Shown: piece by piece, positions 31,774 to 43,700 of the stretch
Layout of the letters: the number at the start of each line of letters is the position of its first letter
How positions within the stretch are numbered: the first letter of the stretch is position 1
DNA from: Helicoverpa zea
Lineage: Eukaryota > Arthropoda > Insecta > Lepidoptera > Noctuidae
Assembly (NCBI RefSeq): GCF_022581195.2
Contig: NC_061452.1
Coordinates: 2,859,501 to 2,923,500 of the forward strand
DNA length: 64,000 nucleotides
Reading direction: 5' to 3'
Notes under the pieces: generated by a model
What the model saw: the letters and a program-made list of their open reading frames with translations, nothing else
Told to the model about the DNA's origin: nothing
The model's database searches: none
Translations under genes and position numbers: made by a program

Positions 31774-34700
31774 CTGGAAAATCAAAAATTATCCATAAAT
31801 AAATTGCTGAGTTAGAAGGCCTCTTAAATGTTATATTGGTCTATTTTATAATCATGGATCAATAGATAACAATCTTAAAATTGCAAGACTTCTTAGAGGG
31901 TCTGCGATAACTAGTCTTTGTCTACGTCTATTCTAAAATTCCCACGCCTACAAGATGCAACATGATTCAAAAATAGATGTTATCCAATCTAAACAAAAAC
32001 TAATCATATAGTTTTTAATCTTACCAATTAATTTAAAGCGCTAATCATACATATTATATTCAAGGCTGCAGGACTAAAAACTAGAACCGCTTTTTTTTTG
32101 AAATTCAGTCAATCAAAACTTATATTTTTGGGCATGCTTAAAACTGGCTAACATTGGTATTACCGGTAATGTAAAGCAAAACTGTGGTAATTCTGGTTGT
32201 CTCAACGGCGGATCCAGGGGGTAGGTCACAAGGTCATGACCCCCCCCTGGGCCTGGTTCAGGACCTAAGAGGACCAATAATTGAAATGGTTAAACACGAT
32301 GTTTTATGTTTTTGTTATAAGTATAAGATAATTTTTATTTCGAGTGAACAGGTAGATACCTACATAGTTACAGGTAGAGTAGTTTTGCTGAAGAATTCGT
32401 GCTCGCAACGCTCGCTCTCTATTCTTTATTTACTCTTTATCCGTACCCAAAACGAGGAAGCGGGACCCTGTTACTAAGAATCCGCTGTCCGGGTTGTCTA
32501 CATTACATGCTGTAATGTATTAGTCTCATGCAGGGCCGTCTTAACCTAAGTGCAGGGTGTGCGAATAACCCGGGCGCCTCGATATCAGGGGCGCAGCGAG
32601 ACGCCCCACCACCAGGAAATTTCGAAGAAATTACACCCGTTGGATAAGGAAGTTCCACATTGTATCATGATACTGACAAAAAAGTCGCCTTCGCTTTGTT
32701 GGATTGATCATTTTGATTATTTTTTTTAACTTTTAACATCCTCCAACTAAGTGAAAAAATGCTAGCTCACTACGCTCGCGAGTAAATGACTATGTCTGTA
32801 GGTACTGTATTTCTGATTGTTTATTATTTTTATTGACGCACCGAATCAACGAACACAAATGGCACTCGCTCTAATCACGGTTCCTTTTTAATTGTACGTA
32901 ATTCCCAGTCTGATTTGTGAGTCTTCAAACAAATAATTTTAAAAAGTTCGCGTTCGCTGCGCTCGCGGCTACTTGTTGCTTTACAATGTACTTAATCAGG
33001 TGCTTTTGTGTCGTAGGGTCAAAAAATTTCGCGCTCGCTCCGCTCGCGCAATATTATATATGCCTTCCCTTGATAACTTCATAAGTCAAATATAGCAAAA
33101 AAAATATATTTATGGGGTCCTCAAAAACAAAACAGTTTGCGCTTCCGACTGCTTGTTACTTTACAGCGCTTTTTAAAACTTATGAACTTTTTGTGTCCCA
33201 AAATTAAAAAATTTGCGCGCTCGCTTCGCTCGCGCGTCTCGACTTTCATAACTTAAATCTGGCCAACAGTGAGCCTAAAATTGAGCCTACGATGATTTGG
33301 AAACATTTTTTCTTAGTCCTTTACCTACCAAAAAAGTGATTTTCGTTCGAACGTTCTTATTTATATTCCTTGTAAAGTACTTCGATCAATATGTACTACT
33401 CAAAATCTTTCAATAGATACATAGGTGGCGCTTGGGTGATGATTGCACCCAGGCGCTACATAAGCTAGACGGCCCTGATCTCATGAACATCGCGCTTTCT
33501 TGTATTTGTGCTGTATATTTGTTATACATCAAGAAAGCGTTTTCATCTACTTTTAGTCCTCGAACTGAAAAAAAATTTTCGCGCTCGCTTCGCTCGCGCT
33601 TTTTTCAGTTTCGCGCGTGTGTATTATAAATACGAGAAATTGCGTTCACTCTGCTCGGGCCATTTTCTACATGAAAACACTTTTCTTAAACATTCGTAAA
33701 AATTTCGAGCTCGTTACGATCGCGCTTATTGTATTTATACTACTACTTTTAATATTAACAGATCTATACGCTACAATATAATATTTTTTGAGACTTGACC
33801 ACGACTGTGTGACCCCCCCCTGGCGCCGAAGCTGGATCCGCCCTTGGGTTGTCTATTACGAAAATGCTACCGTAGGAACATTTTACATCATTAGGCTCTA
33901 CTATTATTAATTTTTAAACTCGTTTTCGAAGACCACGCTCATAATTGAATAATAATATGGTCCGTAGTTTAAAATTTTTGGTCACACACGTCATTCTGGC
34001 TCGATAGAAATTATTGCACAATATTTAACTAAATAAAAACAGTTCCCACTATTTTAAAACAATCTATATTAGGCGTGGTTAGAAAAGCTTATGTCAGAGC
34101 TATGTCGTAAAAAGCTGATTAACATCAAAATTACTTAAATGAAGATCGTTCCGAAAATAACCATGGTTACAAGTATGGAGGTTAAATAACAACCATAGCC
34201 ATGACCTTTAGTGTAATACATGAAGATTTCAACAACGGAGATAATTTCAAAATCATTATATACCATTTTTCTTTTACCTATAGTCATTATATCATTAACG
34301 CTAGAGAGAGTCAACAGACGGTTTTAAGATGTACGCATCAATTTTTTTTGTTTCAGATTGATATTTTGCTAACATGGCAAATGATAATATCAATAGTTAA
34401 AATCCAAATAACAAGACCCAAATCGGAGAATAGTTAGAAAAGCCTGCAGAAGTGTCAACTTTTAACCAAAGCTTTTAACCATGAATTGTATCAAAAACAA
34501 TCAAACAAAACAAATGCTATCATCATTCAACAACAGCAATAGGCCTATAATTTGTCATCAGATACACCCGTTCGTCGTTAAAAGCTATATAAACACATAT
34601 TTATCACGGCTACAGCGACCATTAATATTCCCGCCTACCATGGTGGCAGGGAAATAAAAAACCAAACTTGTTACCGAGTATTGCGTAACATTAAAGAACC

Positions 34701-37700
34701 TACCGGCCGGACTTCAAATTTTATGAATATTAATTCGGAATGGTAAAAAAACTTAATGTCGGCGGATTAAATAGCCATTAATGAATTGAAATATAATTTG
34801 GGCTTTAAAATTTTTATCAACTGATATACTTTGAAATAACGGCTGGCATATGTATGAATGAAATCCTTAGATATACTCGTATTATAGTAAGGTCAAAAGC
34901 TTTACTGTTCATTCAGAAATTAAATGAATCTTTGGTAAGCCGACATGCCCGAATTACTTGATATTTGACCTGGGACTTCACCATAAGATGACGCAAACTG
35001 AGGAACACATTGTAATCTACAATGGTGAATGTTGGTGAATTAATATCAATTCAATCAATTCAAAATATCAAAAAAAAAAACAATTGTGACAATGAAGCTT
35101 AGAATTCTGATTCTAAGAAACTACAAATTTGTTAAACGACACATAAAACTTATTTCCCATAATCTCAATGAGAACACGTCCAAGGGTCATATTGCACAAT
35201 AATTAAAAAAACGTCTTCCAAAAATGTTTTACGGTCAAAAGTTTCCGTAGTTCGGTATGCGGCAGAATAACCATAAACTTTAAACTAATGTTCAAGATAG
35301 CTCTATACCGGTTTGGTAGAACGAATCAATGTTGAATTTATGGTATGTATTCATTTGTGTAGGCCAAAACTATCAATTTAAAGCTGTGAATGTGACGGTC
35401 TATTTTATTTTATGGCAATAATTTTCGAAATGTCTGTGTTTATTGATTTATTTTTTATAACAAGTAAAAGTTTTCAATGATTGGATAAATATGATAAATT
35501 GATTTCAAATGAGCTTTTGATAAACAGCTTATTTAGGAAAGATTTATAAACTGTTAAGGTGACAAGAAATTTTACAGTTATTGTAATGTAACGATGATTT
35601 GATTTGACAGTTATCCATAGTAAATCATTAAAAAAAAAATCTCGCCTAAAGCTGCGGCAAAACGGCTCTAGGGGTTCCGCAAGGTACTATATTAAGACCA
35701 ATGTTTTTTTTTTATAATAAATTGATTGAATAAAACCTTACCTTATTAACTAGTGACCTGGCCGCCTCCTCAATGTTGATGTTTTCTTTGGCGGACGTCT
35801 CGAACCAACCAGCGAAGCCCTTTTCGCGACAGTACTCCTCCATTTTGGCTTGAGAGTTCACTATGCCTTCCTTTTGTTGGTCGCACTGAGGAAGAATAAC
35901 AACATACATTGAATTGAATTTGTTAAAGATAGGCTAGATTTAAATGAATAAAACAAAGTTAAATTCATTTATGAGTTTCAAGGACATCTATCAATCTAAA
36001 AATAATGAAAATCTGGAAGATTATAAACAAGCTCATAAACTAAACTAAAATACATTATTTGTACAACATAATATGTAGTTATTGGAAGTTTAACTCTCAA
36101 TCTTTCTTCTCTGTGTGAGAGGAGGCCTGTGCTAAGCAGATGGAAAGGAATATAAAAAATGCTGACGATAAACTTGGGAGTTAAATTACATAAAATAGGG
36201 CAATTTTGCTTAACCCGGTACTGACTAATTCAAAATAGTCCTTGAAAGCACAACTCACTTTATTTGCCAGCAATATACAAGGTATGGGTGATCCATCGGG
36301 CAGCTGGACCTTAGCGTCGAGGTCGTTCTTCCACTTGACCACGGCATCGAACGTCGCAACCCTGGACACATCGAACACTATGAACGCTCCCACAGCCTCC
36401 TTGTAGTATACGCGGGTCATGTTGCCGAAGCGCTCTTGACCTGATCATTGAAAAAAATGAACAATATTAGACTTACACTTTATTTCATAGAAGTTTGATT
36501 CTATTTGAGCTACTACTGTTTTAATGATGATGCCTTCCTATCGTTGGGGCTTATTATAATTTGTACATAAAACGATTTCAACTGTTAGGTATATGTTATA
36601 TTTAAGTAACACTGGTACCCATATCTCTACATAATTCATCTATTGAATTTAAGCTCCCACACAACCCCTACAAAATATGTATTCCCAAAAGAAACTATCT
36701 TCGATACGACCGTGACGGATGAGGAATGGTACGAACCATTACATATTCTTCATTTACACTTAGATAATAAACAACAAACACATGAAGAACAAGGCGATGA
36801 ACACTATGCAAAGAGCAAACACATTGTTAAAACTAGCAGAATCTTCATCCATTTCAAATAATGTATTCTATTCTATTCTTGGTTAATGGCAAGTGATTTT
36901 CAAATAATGTAGTTTATTGAATAACGATTCAAAGGCTCAACTGACAATATACCACTGACACTAAACAGAATTGACAATAATTGTGAAATTTGAAAAAAGA
37001 TGAAAAAGTCCAAAAGGTTCGAATTAAAACAAAAAGGATTTATTTTATGATTTAAACCAAACCATTGATAAAGTTTTGAAAAGTATTGACAAGAAAATAA
37101 TTTTGATTTTAATATACATAACTAGCCGTTTTTCCGCGGTTTTACCCGCGTCCCGTGGTAACTACTGCCCGTACCGGGATAAAATATAGCCTATGTTACT
37201 CGTGGATAGTATAGCTTTCGAATGGTGAAAGAATTTTTAAAAACGGTCCAGTAGTTTTTGAGCCTATTCATTACAACCAAACAAACAAACAAAGTTTTCC
37301 TCTTTATAATATTAGTATAGATATTCCATGAATTAAATTATTTTCTCACTAGAATGATTTAACAGCAACTCAAGGGTACAAAAATGTGAAGGGTAAGAAA
37401 AGCTACTCAACGGTCAACTCGATCGAACCATAGACTTCAATTGACCTTCATCATGCTAGGTTTATCATTTAATGGGAGGAAGTAACTCAATGAGGAGGGC
37501 ACAGGTCCATTCTTATCTAGTAAGTACTGGGAACATTCTCACTAATGGTTTCCATTCAATACGTGCAGGCCCGCCGCTAGTTGTTAGTTCGCCCGCGTGC
37601 AAAACTGATTATGCCGCCCTACGACTACATATTATACTGGGTTTTGTCAAAAAAAAAAAAAAGAAAATTTCGTTAAGATTATAAAATACGTATTTTAATC

Positions 37701-40700
37701 AGGTACAATAATTATATTTGTTTACTGAAGTGTAAAACTAAGCAGCAAAATCATTACAAAAACTTAACTCTTCTGTGTAGTGCGCCTGGTGCGATGTAAG
37801 AAGGGAGAAGTAATCGTAAATAAGCGCGAGCGAAGCGAGCGCGCAAATTTTATAGTTTATGGTCTGCAAATGCAATGTCCTTAAATGATCTTATGCAGCG
37901 CCCTCGTGCAAGTGACCCCTATTTATTAAAAAAAAATGATTAATAGTTACCAACATATGTATATCAAAGTGCTTAAAACAGATTATGGGTAACTCAAAGT
38001 AACGAAATAAATATCTTTGATAATGTTTAAATTTAGTAAAAAATGTTATTTATGGTTTTTGGTGGGTTTCCCGTTGAAAAAGTCAATGCAGAAAACCCAC
38101 TCCATATGTAAGGAAGTGCGAGCGAAGCGAGCGCGAAAATTTTTCAGTCTAAGGACACAAAACAAATAAAAACCACTGTAAATTAACAAAGCAAAGTCAA
38201 ATAGTAAGCTATGCACAGAAATGAAGTGCAAACTGCAAATGTATACGAAGCCGCGAGGGAAGCGAGCGCGATTTTTTCTTTTGAGTTTTCATGAAGTAAA
38301 CATGTCATAAAAAGCCATAACGATCGTGCGCGAAAAATGTTTTTTCGGAATTGAATGCCTCAACAATTAAACTAAGATAAATCGTGATATCTGACATGGA
38401 GTCGCGATCGCAGCGAGCGCGAATTTTTTTGGGGATGCAAAGGATGAACCCGTCAAAATTGACAGGACACGACCAAAGCGAGGGCGGCTTTTTCTGAAAG
38501 GACAATGCCAGGGTCTGGGCTCATAGTTTGCCCAGCAATGGGAGTAGTTCCAGGGGGTTCCTTAGTGCACTCTGAACACGTAATGCAAATATTTTTGAAA
38601 TCGCTCCCTGGGGTCCCGAGGAAAACCGGTTCAAATATTCTCCATGAAGAGTCACTTTACAAGGCCTGAGCCATTTGCCCAGTGGTAGGAGTGGTTAGAA
38701 TAGATTCTTTACTTCACTCTTAACAAGAAATTAAAATATTTTTGAAATCGGTCCCAGGGGTCCCGAGAAAAACCGGTTCAAATGTTCTCCTTAGATAGTC
38801 ACTTAACAAAGTCTTTGGCATTTGCCCAGTAGTGGGAGTGGTCAAAATAGGTTCTTTACTTAACTCTTAACATGAAATCCAAATATTTTTGAAATCGGTC
38901 CCTGGGGTCCGGAGAAAAACCGGTTCTAATATTCCACATGAACAGTCGCTTTACAAAGCTTGTGTCATTTGTCCAGTAGTGGGAGTGATTGAAATAGATT
39001 CTTTACTTCACTCTTAACTCTTAACAAGAAATTAAAATATTTTTGAAATCGGTCCCAGGGGTCCCGAGAAAAACCGGTTCAAATGTTCTCCTTAGATAGT
39101 CACTTAACAAAGTCTTTGGCATTTGCCCAGTAGTAGGAGTGGTTGGAATAGATTCTTTACTTCACTCTTAACAAGAAATTAAAATATTTTTGAAATCGGT
39201 CCCTGGGGTCCGGGTGAAAAACCGGTTCTAATATTCCACATGAACAGTCGCTTTACAAAGCCTGTGCCATTTGCCCAGTAGTGGGAGTGATTGAAATAGG
39301 TTCTTTACTTCACTCTTAACATGAAATTAAAATATTTTTGAAATCGGTCCCAGGGGTCCCGAGGAAAACCGGTTTAAATGTTCCACATGAACAGTCTGTT
39401 TACAAAGCCTATGCCATTTGCCCAGTAGTGGAAGTGGTTGGAATAGGTTCTTTAATTCACTCTTAACAAGAAATCAAAATATTTTTGAAATCGGTCCCAG
39501 GGGTCCCGAGAAATTAATCTGATAAGACTTTTCTGCCAAATAAGTCTTACTCATATGTATATTGTCAATCTCAATGCTCAGGATCTCGCTGTCAGGATCC
39601 AGTACTGGAAAATGTTGGAATGGGTTTTTTTACTGTGATTTTCAAATAAATTCTAAAAGCGTTGGATTCTAATAAGAACTGACAATGATTTTCTGAAAAA
39701 AGGTAATTACCGCAATATTTTTGAATTTATGGTTTAAATCTACAAGGCGCCTGCGCTATGAGCTATCTTCTAAAAAAATCTTATCAAGACGAATAAAATA
39801 AGCTCGAACATGAGGTAGTTAGTAGATACCGTTGAGGAGTTCCCTCGTCTCTCTGTCGTCTCCATTGTCAGGTCAGATCTTAACCTTTACAGTTTTGTGG
39901 TGTCTGAGACATATACCCGAATGACAAGGTTTTACTCGATATGTGTCTACAATTTTCGAGAGTCGCTCCCGATTTTTTTTAGAGATTCCATCACCAGACC
40001 CTGGGCCGGATGACAAAGGAACCATTGAGGAAGTAAGCCCTTTCAAACAATAAAATAATTGTTGAAATCGGTTGGTAAACGACGGAGTTCTGCACGTATA
40101 AACGTAAAAAGAATACAAATGAATTAAGAACCTCCACCATTTTTGGAAGTCGGTTAAAAAAAAGTTGTCGTGTACAATACCTCGTATTTGTCAATGAATA
40201 TAATTCATTTCAATTAAGGTAATAAAAGTGGAACAGTTAAGAGTTCGTAAGCTTATTTTATGTAATATTGAATAATAGTCAAACCATTTTTTCTCAGGAC
40301 TCCCGGGATAGATTTCGAAATGCTTTGGTCTGGGACCTAATATAAGCCTATGGAACATAATACACTATGCAGTTACTGTGGGCAACACTTGAGCCCAACT
40401 TCCATACAAAGAATAGCATTGTCCTTTATTGCTAATCTACTCATCTAATTTCATTAAAATATTTTTATTACGTAATTATAGTTTAATTTTGCCGTATGGT
40501 TTAATTTTGCCGCCCCCTAAATCGTGCCCTTTATTTTGAAAACGATCTTTCAACAGATGCAACTGAAACGGGCAGTGTAAGTAGGTAATATTCTTAGCGC
40601 TATTGCTGTGTTCGGAAATATTGAAATCAAATCATTGGTAAAAAGATATTGTATTTTTTAAATATTACGTGATAAGTCGCTCGATTTGCCGCCCCCTAGG

Positions 40701-43700
40701 ACGTGCCGCCCGCGTGCGGTGCACGCCCTGCACGCCCGCTTACGGCGGGCCTGAATACGTGTTAGCCATGTAGTAGTGTAGTGACCAATATACGGTTGTC
40801 ATAAATAAAGAGATACATCGCTTTAACGATTGATTGACTCCAACTATGAATAAAGATGCAACAGAAGTTAAAGTTTCTAACAGCGGAGGATCTTGCCCTC
40901 AAAAAAGGTAGTTACATCTACCCAATATGATTAAAAATTGTCATTAATTAAATTCAGGTACATAAGAGAGTATTGTAGAACGAATACAGACGGGACATGG
41001 AAGATTTACATTAGGGAGTAAATAGTATTCCAAATTGTTATGCTTCCATTAAAAACTCACCCGCAATATCCCATAGCTGCAAACGAATGATAGTATTCGC
41101 GTCCCAGTTCAATACTTTCAACGCGAAGTCCACACCGATGGTTGCTCTGTAATGCTGGCTGAAGAATTGGTGCACATATCGCTTGATGATGGACGTCTTC
41201 CCAGTTCCCAGTTCTCCTATCACCAGGATCTTGTATAGATGTTCCCGACGCTCAGCGCTCGGGGATGCGTGGGACTGAAAGAGAATGGAGAGGGAAGATA
41301 TTAGATTGGTCTTCTAAAACGATGATTAAGTTTGCTTAAGTTTGGAGCCATTTGATGCGCTGACAGCCGCTACAGCGATGTAATCTATAGAAATGGAGAT
41401 AATAACTGAAAAGTAGCATAAAACAGTTACAGTAAGCATGACGTATTCGTTCGATTCCGATGCAGGTATAGATTTACGGTATGTGAAGTCTGTCAATAAG
41501 ACTATTAACGGGTACATCAAGTGCAGGCGTGCAGTTTAATTCTATAGGAACTTCACAAATAAGTAGTAACAATTAAGAATCGCTCATCAGCTCAATTGGC
41601 AATCAATCAGTAATGCTAATACTTGTTGCAGTGCATAGTAGTTATTGCTTCTATTTTTACATAAGACAAGTACGAGATGGTACAAGAAAACTTTAATTTA
41701 GTAAAAGATGGTAGTTTCTTAAAGTGCTAATTACTTTCTCTACCAGGAAAATGGAATATGTCATAGAACCTATATAAAATGAATACAAACAAATAGGTAC
41801 GATTCCTTGAATTTTATCTCAGTTGACAATGTTTACTTGAATGAATAAATTATGTGAATACGTATGAAGAAATGACGTCAGTCGTTTCTCACTGATAAAG
41901 GAGAAACCTGAGACCAAACAATTAATGTCAATTGGAAAATGATAGCGAAGGCGACCGATCAAAATAAGATGAATCTTTTTCAAACATGACATGATAAATA
42001 AAACATGCCATCTTTATCTCCTAGGTACCTAATCAATATCAGTAGAAACATAGATTGAAATACTCTTGGCATCATCTAATCTGTTGATTCTTATAAAGGA
42101 AAGAAGAAAAACGAGGTTGTTATAATTCTACTTGGTGAATCTATAACCCTACAATGTGTAGTAAGTAGTTTAAACATTCCACTTCATAAACCTTCAGGAG
42201 GATTTAAGAAAAGCTTATAGGGTTAGTAAACCCTCTAGATAAGAACATGGGCGTACTGCATATTTGTGTTTGTCCTTATAAACGAAAAGGTGCATGAGGT
42301 GCATCTGGCTCGTTGCTACATGTAGTTTTCGTGAACAACAATTTTGTTGAAATGTCGTCATTCTACAGTTCAAATTCTTAATAGGCTATAAAGTTTGACT
42401 GACTTTTTCCCAAGGGCGGATCCAGCTTCGGCGCCAGGGGGGGGTCACACAGTCGTGGTCAAGTCTCAAAAAATATTATATTGTAGCGTATAGATCTGTT
42501 AATATTAAAAGTAGTAGTATAAATACAATAAGCGCGATCGTAACGAGCTCGAAATTTTTACGAATGTTTAAGAAAAGTGTTTTCATGTAGAAAATGGCCC
42601 GAGCAGAGTGAACGCAATTTCTCGTATTTATAATACACACGCGCGAAACTGAAAAAAGCGCGAGCGAAGCGAGCGCGAAAATTTTTTTTCAGTTCGAGGA
42701 CTAAAAGTAGATGAAAACGCTTTCTTGATGTATAACAAATATACAGCACAAATACAAGAAAGCGCGATGTTCATGAGATCAGGGCCGTCTAGCTTATGTA
42801 GCGCCTGGGTGCAATCATCACCCAAGCGCCACCTATGTATCTATTGAAAGATTTTGAGTAGTACATATTGATCGAAGTACTTTACAAGGAATATAAATAA
42901 GAACGTTCGAACGAAAATCACTTTTTTGGTAGGTAAAGGACTAAGAAAAAATGTTTCCAAATCATCGTAGGCTCAATTTTAGGCTCACTGTTGGCCAGAT
43001 TTAAGTTATGAAAGTCGAGACGCGCGAGCGAAGCGAGCGCGCAAATTTTTTAATTTTGGGACACAAAAAGTTCATAAGTTTTAAAAAGCGCTGTAAAGTA
43101 ACAAGCAGTCGGAAGCGCAAACTGTTTTGTTTTTGAGGACCCCATAAATATATTTTTTTTGCTATATTTGACTTATGAAGTTATCAAGGGAAGGCATATA
43201 TAATATTGCGCGAGCGAAGCGAGCGCGAAATTTTTTGACCCTACGACACAAAAGCACCTGATTAAGTACATTGTAAAGCAACAAGTAGCCGCGAGCGCAG
43301 CGAACGCGAACTTTTTAAAATTATTTGTTTGAAGACTCACAAATCAGACTGGGAATTACGTACAATTAAAAAGGAACCGTGATTAGAGCGAGTGCCATTT
43401 GTGTTCGTTGATTCGGTGCGTCAATAAAAATAATAAACAATCAGAAATACAGTACCTACAGACATAGTCATTTACTCGCGAGCGTAGTGAGCTAGCATTT
43501 TTTCACTTAGTTGGAGGATGTTAAAAGTTAAAAAAAATAATCAAAATGATCAATCCAACAAAGCGAAGGCGACTTTTTTGTCAGTATCATGATACAATGT
43601 GGAACTTCCTTATCCAACGGGTGTAATTTCTTCGAAATTTCCTGGTGGTGGGGCGTCTCGCTGCGCCCCTGATATCGAGGCGCCCGGGTTATTCGCACAC

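Larger units (their letters stand above)
37566..40753. mobile_element. 3188-bp hAT-like non-autonomous element with internal satellite
   Basis: Perfect 8-bp target duplication AATACGTG (37558-37565 and 40754-40761) and perfect 11-bp inverted ends CAGGCCCGCCG. TGCCGCC-type motifs recur near both ends. The interior holds five GC-rich near-mirror motifs (37824-38480) like those of the 1644-bp family, a tandem array (38520-39515) and an older repeat block (about 39540-40170). No transposase frame is seen. It lies in the Rab32 intron between exons 2 and 3. Confidence 0.88.

Noticed and set aside
33432..33699. Frames recurring identically at 33.4, 42.6 and 63.7 kb
   Set aside because: Chance frames across the GCGAGCGAAGCGAGCGC motifs of the 1644-bp hAT-like element; Arg-Ser-Arg repeats reflect the DNA motif.
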